From positions 310,001 to 374,000 of the forward strand of contig JBFWVZ010000002.1 in NCBI GenBank assembly GCA_050246475.1: 64,000 nucleotides of DNA, in the 5' to 3' direction. Both the position numbers and the translations under genes were made by a program. Under the pieces are notes generated by a model that saw only the letters and a program-made list of their open reading frames with translations, made no database searches and had not been told where the DNA came from. Positions 27,222 through 34,948 of this stretch are shown one piece after another. Each line of letters starts with the position of its first letter. The stretch's first letter is position 1. The DNA is from CADEEL01 sp050246475. GTDB taxonomy: Bacteria; Pseudomonadota; Alphaproteobacteria; Caulobacterales; Aquidulcibacteraceae.

Positions 27222-27461
27222 ATGCTTCGCACTGTGATGCTCGCGCTGGCCTCGGCCGCCGCTTTAACGGCCATCGTCGGCTGCGCGACCGAGGAAGACC
27301 GGCGCATCCGCGCGGCCCAGGAGGCCACCTGCCGGACCCCGGAATCGACCCCGGAAGAGCCCCGCTATGATGGCCGCTGCATGCGCACGGTGGAAGAGCA
27401 GGTCCGCGCCGCGCGCCTCTACCGCCCGAGCACGAAAGCGCCCAAACAGAAAGGCAAGTGA
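27222..27461 (+). CDS. Small putative lipoprotein
   Basis: A 79-aa protein with lipobox AIVGC (Cys near residue 21) and a charged, Arg/Glu-rich mature part containing two further cysteines (EATCRTPE and GRCMRTVE). It is likely anchored in the envelope. No family recognised. A clear GGGAGGGA ribosome site precedes the ATG. It lies between the PLDc_N gene and the KASIII-like gene on the same strand. Confidence 0.75.
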   Translation: MLRTVMLALASAAALTAIVGCATEEDRRIRAAQEATCRTPESTPEEPRYDGRCMRTVEEQVRAARLYRPSTKAPKQKGK

Positions 27462-27516
27462 CGCGGGCCCCCCGCGTCCCTAAGCTTTAGAGCCCCCTGA
27501 GCCAGAGACGCACCCA

Positions 27517-28638
27517 ATGACCGCTGCCGTCATTTCTTCGACCGGGCTCTTCACGCCCGAGCACACGATCACCAACGCCGAGCTCGTCGAGAGCTACAAC
27601 GCGTATGTCGAGAAATATAATCGCGAGAACGCCGAGGCGATCGCCGCCGGCGCCATCCCCGCGCTTGAGCCCTCGAGCGTCGAGTTCATCGAGAAGGCGT
27701 CGGGCATCAAATCCCGCTACGTGATGAACAAATCCGGCATACTCGACATCAATCGCATGGTCCCCGACATCCCGGAGCGGCCCGACGAACAGATTTCGAT
27801 CATGGCGGAGATCGGCGTCAAAGCCGCCAAAGATGCGCTGGAACGCGCGGGCCGCGATGCGAAAGACGTCGACGTCGTCATCTGCGCCGCGTCCAACATG
27901 CAGCGCGCCTATCCCGCGATGGGGATCGAAATTCAGGACGCTTTGGGCATCGAAGGCTTCGCGCTCGACATGATCGTGGGGTGCGCGTCCGCGGCGTTCG
28001 GCGTCGTCACCGCGCACGACTACATCAAGAATGGGCGCGCGCGCTCGGTGCTGGTGGTGAGCCCCGAAATCACCAGCGGCCACATGAATTACAAGAACCG
28101 CGACAGCCACTTCATCTTCGGCGATGTCGCAACGGCGGTTCTGGTAGAGAGCGCGGACATGGCCCCGCCCGGCGCGTGGGCGATCCTCGGCGCCAAACTC
28201 AAGAGCCAGTTCTCCAACAACATCCGCAACAATTTCGGCTATCTGAACCGCACCGATCCCGCGACGATGAACAACCCGGACAAGCTCTTCGTTCAGGAGG
28301 GGCGCAAGGTGTTCAAGGAGGTGGTCCCGCTCGTCTCCGAGATGATCCTGTCGCACATGGCGGAATTGAATCTCTCGCCGAACCTGCTCCGGCGCATGTG
28401 GCTGCATCAGGCCAATTCCAACATGCTGCGCATGATCGCCGCGCGTGTGCTCGGGCGCGACGCGACCGACGATGAGAGCCCCACGGTGCTCGACACTTAC
28501 GCCAACACATCGAGCGCCGGCGCCATTATCGCCTTCCATCAATACAAGGACGATTTGGCGACGGGCGACCGGGGGCTCATTTGCGCCTTCGGCGCGGGCT
28601 ATTCGGCCGGGACGATTTTCGTCGCCAAGGCCGCATAG
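27517..28638 (+). CDS. Beta-ketoacyl-ACP synthase III-like enzyme
   Basis: A 373-aa thiolase-fold enzyme with the Cys-His-Asn triad of KASIII: Cys156 (IVGCASAAFG), His297 (LHQANS) and Asn330 (YANTSSAG). It is longer than FabH (about 320 aa) and has an extra N-terminal insertion (residues 30-90), as in the 370-aa KASIII variants sometimes called FabH2 or OleA-related. It would condense acyl units at the start of fatty acid or specialised lipid synthesis. No ACP, ketoreductase or lipid genes lie next to it. It overlaps the convergent GST by 40 bases. Confidence 0.9.
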   Translation: MTAAVISSTGLFTPEHTITNAELVESYNAYVEKYNRENAEAIAAGAIPALEPSSVEFIEKASGIKSRYVMNKSGILDINRMVPDIPERPDEQISIMAEIGVKAAKDALERAGRDAKDVDVVICAASNMQRAYPAMGIEIQDALGIEGFALDMIVGCASAAFGVVTAHDYIKNGRARSVLVVSPEITSGHMNYKNRDSHFIFGDVATAVLVESADMAPPGAWAILGAKLKSQFSNNIRNNFGYLNRTDPATMNNPDKLFVQEGRKVFKEVVPLVSEMILSHMAELNLSPNLLRRMWLHQANSNMLRMIAARVLGRDATDDESPTVLDTYANTSSAGAIIAFHQYKDDLATGDRGLICAFGAGYSAGTIFVAKAA

Positions 28639-29402
28639 GGCGCGACGCCCTCGAAATCGCGGTCCATCACGCGCCAGCGCGCATAGATTCCGCGCACCCA
28701 CGCGGCGGCGGGATGATCGCGCCGTTTCTCCAGCCACACGGCATACGCTGAAGGCATGGGCAATGGGCGCGCCATGGGCGTGCCGGGCATGTCGATCGCC
28801 AAGGAGAGGAACGCCGCCGCCGTGAGGTCCGCGACGCTGAAGCCATCGCCGACGAGAAACGCGCGCCCACGCGTGCGCTCCGCGACCCAGGCGAAGGCTT
28901 CGTCCGCGGCGGCCTCGCCGTCCGCGATGTCGGCGTCGGATTCGATGCCGTTGCCCTTGCGGATGAGGGGCGCCGCGGCCGGCGCCATCAGCGCATAGAG
29001 CGCGCGCTCATGGATCGGCCGGCTCTCGGAGAAGATGCGGGCGATGTAGCCCGGCGTTTCGAGCAGCACGCCGAAGACGGCGCGGCGAATGCGCGGCCCC
29101 CAGTCTTCATCGAAGCGCGCTTCGATCGCCAGCGCTTCAGCGCGCAGCTTCCCGTCGACGGGAAAGAGCGGCGGATCGGGCTGGGCGGCTTCAAGCGCGG
29201 CGATAATGGCGGACGATCCGGCTATCCATCGCCCATCGAGCTTTAAGATGGGCGTTGCGCCCTGGCCTGTCCGTTTGCGCACATCTTGAACGTGCAAACC
29301 TGGCAACAGCGAGCGGCGCACATGGGCGCGGCGTTTCCAATCGAGCGCCCAACGCGCCTTCTCATTGTAGTGCGACCGGCGGAAGTGTCTGAGCTCATCC
29401 AT
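28599..29402 (-). CDS. Glutathione S-transferase family protein
   Basis: A 267-aa protein with an N-terminal thioredoxin-like GST domain (RHFRRSHYNEKARWALD; SxxNEKARW is typical, TPILKLDG and GSSAIIAALE follow) and a helical C-terminal domain with FLVGDGFSVADLTAAAFLS. It would conjugate or reduce substrates with glutathione. The ATG at 29400-29402 is chosen because it starts the domain. It lies 5 bases after the GNAT gene on the same strand, probably one operon, and overlaps the KASIII-like gene at the 3' end. Confidence 0.85.
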   Translation of the reverse strand: MDELRHFRRSHYNEKARWALDWKRRAHVRRSLLPGLHVQDVRKRTGQGATPILKLDGRWIAGSSAIIAALEAAQPDPPLFPVDGKLRAEALAIEARFDEDWGPRIRRAVFGVLLETPGYIARIFSESRPIHERALYALMAPAAAPLIRKGNGIESDADIADGEAAADEAFAWVAERTRGRAFLVGDGFSVADLTAAAFLSLAIDMPGTPMARPLPMPSAYAVWLEKRRDHPAAAWVRGIYARWRVMDRDFEGVAPYAALATKIVPAE

Positions 29403-29407
29403 CCGGC

Positions 29408-29890
29408 TCAGCGCGCTTCTGCGGCGAGCCATTGGATGCCGTCCTGCGTCATCATGAAGACGCAAGCCTGCTGCTCGGCGGCGCCGATCGCGGAGAAAAA
29501 TTTCCGCGCCACGGCGTTCTCCACACCCGTCGTGATCATCAGCTCGCGTGCGCCGAGTTCGGCCGCGCGTTTGGCCACGCCGCTCATCAAGAGCCGCGCG
29601 ACGCCGCTGCGCCGATATTCCGGCTCCACGAAGAGTTCAGCGAGCACGACGGTCGCGACCGCACGCCGGATGTCATAACCCTTGGTGATGATGGCGTGGC
29701 CGACGGGCGGTTTGCCGCGCGCCTCCTCCGCGACGAAAATCTCGAAGAGCGCCTGGCCCGAAAGGCCATGCTTCCTGATATGCTCAAGGTCGAGCGAGGT
29801 GCCGAGTGCGCCTTCCTCGCGCGCCGCCGCCGCCGTCATGCGGGCGACCGCTTCGGCGTCGCGGCTTTGCGCGCGGCGGACCTGGATCAT
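29408..29890 (-). CDS. GNAT-family N-acetyltransferase
   Basis: A 160-aa acetyltransferase with the GNAT acetyl-CoA loop in VEPEYRRSGVARLLMSGV (R-x-x-G-V/x-A-like, about residues 91-108) and a C-terminal ARKFFSAIGA segment. Substrate is unknown; small molecules or protein amino groups are possible. The start ATG at 29888-29890 begins MIQVRRAQSRDAEAV, the usual N-terminal strand. Upstream of the GST gene in the same operon. Confidence 0.88.
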   Translation of the reverse strand: MIQVRRAQSRDAEAVARMTAAAAREEGALGTSLDLEHIRKHGLSGQALFEIFVAEEARGKPPVGHAIITKGYDIRRAVATVVLAELFVEPEYRRSGVARLLMSGVAKRAAELGARELMITTGVENAVARKFFSAIGAAEQQACVFMMTQDGIQWLAAEAR

Positions 29891-29959
29891 TTCGCTCCTC
29901 GCGCCGCAAGCTAAGCAGGCGCCCGCGCGCAAGCGCAAGCGGCGTCGTTAAGGAGCGGC

Positions 29960-30100
29960 CTAGAAATCGTGCCCGCCGAGCATCGGACGATCCTCGTCCT
30001 TCTCCCAGGCGGTGTCGGGATTGCGCCGGACCATCATCGCGCCGACGAGCGTCAGCAACACAAGAATGGCCAATACGCCGAGCATGACGAGCCAGAACAT
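29960..30100 (-). CDS. 46-aa single-span membrane protein
   Basis: A short gene of 47 codons: one N-terminal membrane helix (residues 2-24, FWLVMLGVLAILVLLTLVGA) and a charged cytoplasmic tail with a WEKDEDRPMLGGHDF end. A strong GGGAGG ribosome site lies 8 bases before the ATG at 30098-30100. Both support real translation despite the small size. The family is not recognised. It sits between the GNAT gene and the acyltransferase gene on the same strand. Confidence 0.65.
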   Translation of the reverse strand: MFWLVMLGVLAILVLLTLVGAMMVRRNPDTAWEKDEDRPMLGGHDF

Positions 30101-30139
30101 GGCCCAAGCCTCCCATGAGGCGCTCGAGACGAGCCTCGC

Positions 30140-31330
30140 TTACGCCTCGCCCTCAATGTGGCCCCGAACAAGCCGCGCTTCAACGGACTTGCGCCTAGGA
30201 AGCGCTTTCAACCCGAATAGCGGGCGCAGGAAGCCGATCCGCCGCACGATCTCATAGGTCGCGCAGCAGGCCGCCGCCGTCGCGCCGATGAGAATCGCCG
30301 CCTCGAGCCAGAGCGGCAGCTGGAGGGGATCCAAATAGTGGCCGACGACGACGATGACAGTCTGGTGGACGATGTAGAAGGGAAAGATCGCCTCCGTCAT
30401 GTACCGGCGGATGGGGCCGTCTTGTGCTGAGAGATGGCGCTGCGCGAAGCCGATGAGCGTGATGATCGCGCCCCAAGCCTGCAGAGCCAAAAGCCCGCGG
30501 CCGGCGAAACGCACGGAGTCCGGGATTGCGGCCGCATCGCCAAACACCGCTTGCAGGCCTTGCACGGCGGCGTAGCTGCAGAGCGCCAGTGTCAGCGCAA
30601 TCCAGCGCTGCCGCATGCACGCCGCGAAGAAGCCGTCGAACTTGGCGATCGCGAAGCCGAACGCGAACGCCGCGAAATAGATCGCGTGCAGATACCAATC
30701 GTCGATCAGCGCGTGCGTCTCGCCGAAGATCGGAAAGAGCGCGGCCCGCGCCGCCCAAAGGAAAGCGACTGGCCCCAGTATGAGCCACAGGCCGTTTGAA
30801 ACGGCCGCAAGCGCGCGTGCTGGAATCCGCCGCAGCAGCGGCGCCAGCGCCGCAAGCGCGAGCGTGTAGACGACGAGATAAACGACGAACCACATGTGGT
30901 TGTAGGTCGGCGTGATGATGGGTGCGCCGTTCTCGTAGCGCCATCCGCCGGATGCTGTGACGTAGCGCTGGTAAAACGTCCCCCAATCGATCGAGACGCC
31001 GTTCTCGACGATCTCGAAATAGGTTTGCGGCGGCACGATCACGAAAACCGCGAGCAGCACCGGCGGCAGCAGCCGCCACGCGCGCGAGCCCAAGAAGGCG
31101 CCCGCCGCCATCTTGTCCGACAGATAGCGCGTCGCGAGGCCGGAAATGACGAACAGCAGCGTCAGCCGCCACGGGTTCACCAGCTGCATGAGGGGCTCGA
31201 TCGCCTCGCTCGCCCGGCTCGATTTCACGTGCCAGTCCCACGACACGTAGAACATGCCCACGTGATAGAGGATGAGCAGCGCAAAGGCGCCGATCCGGAG
31301 CCAATCCATCGCGAGGCGGCGGTCAGTCAT
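30140..31330 (-). CDS. Membrane acyltransferase (Acyltransferase_3 family)
   Basis: A 396-aa protein with about ten hydrophobic helices. It begins RLAMDWLRIGAFALLILYHVGMF, where the His in ILYH is the conserved acceptor-side residue of acyltransferase-3 proteins, and includes TFLFVISG-like LLFVISGLATRYL. Such enzymes acylate sugars, glucans (OpgC) or lipid carriers in the membrane. No sugar-modification genes neighbour it, so the acceptor is unknown. Divergent from the LytTR gene. Confidence 0.88.
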   Translation of the reverse strand: MTDRRLAMDWLRIGAFALLILYHVGMFYVSWDWHVKSSRASEAIEPLMQLVNPWRLTLLFVISGLATRYLSDKMAAGAFLGSRAWRLLPPVLLAVFVIVPPQTYFEIVENGVSIDWGTFYQRYVTASGGWRYENGAPIITPTYNHMWFVVYLVVYTLALAALAPLLRRIPARALAAVSNGLWLILGPVAFLWAARAALFPIFGETHALIDDWYLHAIYFAAFAFGFAIAKFDGFFAACMRQRWIALTLALCSYAAVQGLQAVFGDAAAIPDSVRFAGRGLLALQAWGAIITLIGFAQRHLSAQDGPIRRYMTEAIFPFYIVHQTVIVVVGHYLDPLQLPLWLEAAILIGATAAACCATYEIVRRIGFLRPLFGLKALPRRKSVEARLVRGHIEGEA

Positions 31331-31431
31331 GCGAACTCCCCAATAAGCCGTCCGCTTCTTTCCGCGCCCGGCGCCGCGCGCTACGGAGATGACGCGGAAA
31401 GCGGCCTGCGGGGACGAACGGGGAAGTCCGG

Positions 31432-32262
31432 GTGACGAGCGGCGGCGATCAAGGGACGAGCGGGGGCCGGCGCTTCCACATCGATTGGACCGCCGTGATC
31501 GCTATCGCCGCCGTCTGCGTGCTTGTCGTGCTGGTGAACGCCACCTCCCGCCTCATCGAATCCGAGGCGCAGGGCCGCGCGCTCGACGTGCGCGAACCCT
31601 TCGTCTGGGAGATATCGAGCGTCCTCACGTTGCTGGCGCTGACGCCCGCAATCGGCTGGGCGATCGCGCGCTGGCCGCCGCGGCGCGAGACGCTCGTCCG
31701 CTTCTTTGCCATCCACGCCGCGTTGACGCTGCCCTTCTCGGTGATCCACGTCGCCGGGATGGTCGCGCTCCGCAAGCTCGCCTACGCGGCGGCGGGCCAT
31801 CACTACGAGTTCTCCCACGGCCGCCTGCCGCTGGCCTTTCTCTACGAGTACCGGAAGGACGTGCTGGTCTATGCCGCGCTTGCGGCGACCCTCTGGGTGT
31901 TTCGCTGGCGCGCGGACGAGGCCGCGAAAAAAGCAAGCGCTGGCGTCGACCGCATCGAGATCAGGGACGGAGCGACCGCGCGCTATCTCGCGCCCGCCGA
32001 GATCGCCTGGGTCGAAGCGGCTGGCAATTATGTCGAATTCAACACGCCGGGCGGCGTGGTCCTCGTGCGCGGCACGCTGTCGGCTTGGGAGGAAAAACTC
32101 GCGCCGCTGGGCTTCGTGCGCGCGCACCGCTCCCGAATCGTGAATCGGGCGCGCATCCGGGCCCTGAAGCCGACGCCCGCTGGGGACGTCGCGATCACGC
32201 TGGATGACGGCCGCGAGATCGCCGGCAGCCGCCGCTATCGGGAAGGGCTGGAGGCGTCTTAA
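31432..32262 (+). CDS. Membrane-bound LytTR transcriptional regulator
   Basis: A 276-aa protein with four hydrophobic helices in residues 18-155 and a C-terminal LytTR DNA-binding domain (about 175-275), recognisable by AEIAWVEAAGNYVEFNT, VLVRGTLSAWEEKL and FVRAHRSRIVNRARIRALKP. Membrane-LytTR proteins like this often repress operons with a membrane partner protein; none is beside it, although the divergent acyltransferase may be a target. The start is a GTG at 31432; no ATG fits the domain start better. Confidence 0.88.
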   Translation: MTSGGDQGTSGGRRFHIDWTAVIAIAAVCVLVVLVNATSRLIESEAQGRALDVREPFVWEISSVLTLLALTPAIGWAIARWPPRRETLVRFFAIHAALTLPFSVIHVAGMVALRKLAYAAAGHHYEFSHGRLPLAFLYEYRKDVLVYAALAATLWVFRWRADEAAKKASAGVDRIEIRDGATARYLAPAEIAWVEAAGNYVEFNTPGGVVLVRGTLSAWEEKLAPLGFVRAHRSRIVNRARIRALKPTPAGDVAITLDDGREIAGSRRYREGLEAS

Positions 32263-32306
32263 CCCTGCCCCTTATAACTGAATTGAAATAAGCCTACATT
32301 GGCCCC

Positions 32307-32930
32307 ATGGCCTCAAGCCCACGCCCCAAACCAGCGCCGGCGGCGCGCGAAGGTCCGCGCGCCTGGCAACGAATGCTGTCCGGCCGACGGCTCGATCTGC
32401 TCAATCCCTCGCCCTTCGATGTCGAGATCGAGGACATCGCCCACGGCCTTGCCCGCGTGGCGCGCTGGAATGGGCAGACGACCGGCGCGCACGCTTTCTC
32501 CGTGGCTCAGCACTCGATCGAGGTGGAGAAGATCTGCGCCAAGCTCGCGCCGGATTGGGAGACGAAATGGGGCCTCGCCGCGCTCATCCATGACGCACCC
32601 GAATACGTGATCGGGGACATGATCTCCCCGTTCAAGGCCGCGCTCGGCCTCGATTACAAAGCGTTTGAGGCCAAGCTCGAAGCGGCAATCCATGTGCGCT
32701 TCGGCCTGCCAGCACACATGCCGCCCGCGATTAAGGGCGTCATCAAGCGCGCCGACATCATCTGCGCTTATTTTGAAGCCACGCAGCTCGCCGGCTTCAC
32801 CGACAAGGAGGCGCGCCAATTCTTTGGCGCGCCGCCGCGCGGCATGAATCTGAAGCTGACGCCGAAGCCCACGGGCGAGATCGAAGCCGCCTTCCTCACC
32901 CGTTTCCGTTCGCTGCTTGCAAAGATCTGA
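32307..32930 (+). CDS. HD-domain hydrolase (YfbR-like 5'-nucleotidase type)
   Basis: A 207-aa protein with an HD phosphohydrolase fold: HAFSVAQHSIEV, then ALIHDAPEYVIGD giving the paired His-Asp metal residues. It resembles YfbR/YedJ-type dNMP phosphatases. First gene of three that overlap, with a dual-specificity phosphatase and an NrtR-type NAD regulator; this context suggests nucleotide or NAD turnover. The stop overlaps the next start by one base. The short AT-rich leader before it has no clear Shine-Dalgarno, so leaderless translation is possible. Confidence 0.85.
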   Translation: MASSPRPKPAPAAREGPRAWQRMLSGRRLDLLNPSPFDVEIEDIAHGLARVARWNGQTTGAHAFSVAQHSIEVEKICAKLAPDWETKWGLAALIHDAPEYVIGDMISPFKAALGLDYKAFEAKLEAAIHVRFGLPAHMPPAIKGVIKRADIICAYFEATQLAGFTDKEARQFFGAPPRGMNLKLTPKPTGEIEAAFLTRFRSLLAKI

Positions 32931-33463
32931 TGCCCATCCTCGTTTGCCCTCTCGCCCGCGTGCCTCACGTCATTGAGACGCGCCGGCCCAATCGCGTCGT
33001 CAGCTTGCTCGATCCGAGTTCGCTCTTTCCCGATGCGGTTCGACATGGCGTGACGCGCCATTTGAAAGTCGGCGTCAACGACATCAGCGAGATCATCGCG
33101 GGCCAAACCCATCCGATCGAGCAGCACGTGCGCGACGTGTTGACGTTCGTGGAGGATTGGGACCGCGCCGATCCGATCCTCGTCCATTGCTATGCCGGCA
33201 TCTCGCGCTCGACCGCGACGGCCTACACGATCGCCTGTGCGCTCAATCCGTCTACGGACGAAGAGGAAATCGCCTGGACGCTGCGCGAGGCTTCCCCGAG
33301 CGCGTGGCCCAACCGCCGCATCATCGCGCTCGCGGACGCGGAGCTTGGCCGCGGCGGGCGGATGACGAACGCGATCGAAGGCATCGGCGCCGGATTGAGT
33401 TGGGAGATGCACGGCGACGCACAGCCGTTCGAAATCCCATCCAGATATGGAAATCCAGCGTGA
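32930..33463 (+). CDS. Tyrosine/dual-specificity phosphatase-like protein
   Basis: A 177-aa protein with the Cys-X5-Arg phosphatase loop in VHCYAGISRSTATA (HCxxGxSRS). That loop is complete, so it should form a phospho-cysteine intermediate and remove phosphate from Tyr, Ser/Thr or small molecules. It lies between the HD hydrolase and the NAD regulator and is translated with both (TGATG at the 5' side, GTGA at the 3' side), so a non-protein substrate in nucleotide metabolism is plausible. Confidence 0.87.
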   Translation: MPILVCPLARVPHVIETRRPNRVVSLLDPSSLFPDAVRHGVTRHLKVGVNDISEIIAGQTHPIEQHVRDVLTFVEDWDRADPILVHCYAGISRSTATAYTIACALNPSTDEEEIAWTLREASPSAWPNRRIIALADAELGRGGRMTNAIEGIGAGLSWEMHGDAQPFEIPSRYGNPA

Positions 33464-34458
33464 GCGCGACGCCGCGCATCGTGATCGGGCTTTCCGCCGT
33501 CATCTCCGCGGTGACGGAGGACGCGCCCTATTGCGTGGTGACGCGCGGCGAAGAGGGTGCGCCAGTCGGCTTGCCATTCGGCGTCTTCGATCCCGCAGGC
33601 GATAGAACGCTGGAACTTTCGCTGCGCGGCTGGGTGAGCGAGCAGACCGGCTTCGAGATCGGCTACGCCGAACAGCTCTACACGTTTGGCGACCGCGGCC
33701 GCGAAGCCCCGCTCGCGGATTTGGGCGGCGCCAAGCCCGACCGCGTGATCTCCATCGGCTACCTCGCGTTGACGCCATCACGCGCCGCGCTCGAGGCCGA
33801 AGGCGCGAGCTGGAAGTCGTGGTACGATTTCTTTCCCTGGGAGGATTGGCGCCGCGGCCGGCCAACGATCATCGATAAGGAGATCGCGCCGCGGCTCAAA
33901 GCGTGGGCGAAGACGGATCAGGCGCGCCTCACCCGCGTGCGTGCGCTCTTCGCGCTCGACGGCGAGGCGTGGAACGAGGAGCGTGCGCTCGATCGCTACG
34001 AATTGCTCTATGAGGCGGACTTGGCGCCGGAGGCCGCGCGCGACCGTGCGCGCTTCAGCGGCGAAGCGCAGCAGGCGCTGAAGAGGTTTCCCTCCGCTTT
34101 CGGTGAGCCAATGGCCTCCGACCACCGCCGCATTCTCGCCACCGCAATTTCGCGCCTGCGCGCGAAGATCAAATACCGCCCCATCGTGTTCGAAATCGCG
34201 CCGGAGACGTTCACACTCCTTACCCTTCAGCGCGTCGTGGAAGCCATCGCCGGCCTCTCGCTGCACAAGCAGAATTTCCGCCGTCTCCTGATGCGCACCG
34301 GCCTTGTCGAGCCGACGAGCCAATCCGACGCCAGCGCCGGCGGCCGCCCTGCTCAGCTCTTCCGCGCCTCGCGCACACTCCTGGCCCAACGCCCCGTCAT
34401 CGGCGTTCATGTGCCGACGCCTCGGGAGACACGCGGCGGCCGCACCCAAGAGGGTTAA
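33460..34458 (+). CDS. nrtR: NrtR-like NAD-metabolism regulator (NUDIX plus winged helix)
   Basis: A 332-aa protein with an N-terminal NUDIX-like domain (residues 1-160, lacking a perfect Nudix box) and a C-terminal winged-helix region with ALDGEAWNEERALDRYELLYEADLA and RVVEAIAGLSLHKQNFRRLL. Alphaproteobacterial relatives are annotated 'NAD regulator'; NrtR represses NAD genes and is released by ADP-ribose. The GTG start overlaps the phosphatase stop by four bases. Given its operon partners, autoregulation of this three-gene operon is likely. Confidence 0.82.
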   Translation: MSATPRIVIGLSAVISAVTEDAPYCVVTRGEEGAPVGLPFGVFDPAGDRTLELSLRGWVSEQTGFEIGYAEQLYTFGDRGREAPLADLGGAKPDRVISIGYLALTPSRAALEAEGASWKSWYDFFPWEDWRRGRPTIIDKEIAPRLKAWAKTDQARLTRVRALFALDGEAWNEERALDRYELLYEADLAPEAARDRARFSGEAQQALKRFPSAFGEPMASDHRRILATAISRLRAKIKYRPIVFEIAPETFTLLTLQRVVEAIAGLSLHKQNFRRLLMRTGLVEPTSQSDASAGGRPAQLFRASRTLLAQRPVIGVHVPTPRETRGGRTQEG

Positions 34459-34472
34459 CAGCGCCGCAATTA

Positions 34473-34518
34473 GTTGTATTCATTCAACGTGAATATTTCT
34501 GGTTGTATTACTACAACC
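34473..34518 (+). promoter_or_regulatory. Paired AT-rich palindromes before tadE
   Basis: Two nearly identical 16-base imperfect palindromes, GTTGTATT-CATT-CAAC (34473-34488) and GTTGTATT-ACTA-CAAC (34502-34517), are 29 bases apart, just before the tadE ATG at 34520. The second extends to GGTTGTA/TACAACC and covers the normal ribosome-site position. Such paired AT-rich repeats in a GC-rich genome look like a binding site for a dimeric regulator. Confidence 0.5.
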
Positions 34519-34519
34519 T

Positions 34520-34948
34520 ATGAGGGTTCTAAGCGGCATTCTCAATCGGTTCCGGCACGCCCGATCCGGTGCGGCCGCAGTCGAGTTTGCGATCATCGGG
34601 CCGCTGCTGGTGCTGCTGATTGTCGGCATCATGTCCTATGGCGGCTATTTCTGGATCGCCCACTCCGTGCAGCAAGCCGCCAATGACGCCGCACGCGCCG
34701 CAATCGGCGGGTTGAGCGACATTGAGCGCCGCACGCTCGCGCAAGCGATGGTCGATCAGCAGATCGCGGCAACGCCCGCGATGGAGCGCACGCGCGCGCG
34801 CATGAACTTCACGCGGAATGCGCAGGTGATGACGGTGCGCGTGCGCTACGACGCCTCGCAAAGCGTCTTCTGGGTGTTCGACGCGCTCGTGCCGATGCCG
34901 TCCGATCAAGTGGAGCGCAGCGCCACGATCAGGCTGGGCGGGCTCTGA
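34520..34948 (+). CDS. TadE-like pilus assembly protein
   Basis: A 142-aa protein with an N-terminal membrane helix preceded by ARSGAAAVEFAIIGPLLVLLI, the classic TadE/TadG start used as a pseudopilin-like cleavage region (G/A before AVEF). It belongs to Flp/Tad pilus assembly, which makes tight-adherence pili at a cell pole. The start ATG at 34520 has no visible Shine-Dalgarno. It is translated with the next gene through a one-base overlap. No other tad genes lie in this window. Confidence 0.88.
   Translation: MRVLSGILNRFRHARSGAAAVEFAIIGPLLVLLIVGIMSYGGYFWIAHSVQQAANDAARAAIGGLSDIERRTLAQAMVDQQIAATPAMERTRARMNFTRNAQVMTVRVRYDASQSVFWVFDALVPMPSDQVERSATIRLGGL

Noticed and set aside
27517..28638. A lipid or polyketide biosynthetic cluster around the KASIII-like gene
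   Set aside because: No acyl carrier protein, ketoreductase, dehydratase or release enzyme lies next to it; neighbours are GST, GNAT and small envelope genes.
27487..28737. Long antisense ORF (416 codons) across the KASIII-like gene
   Set aside because: The opposite strand has a complete KASIII triad; the antisense frame is open only because of GC-rich codon bias and shows no family pattern.
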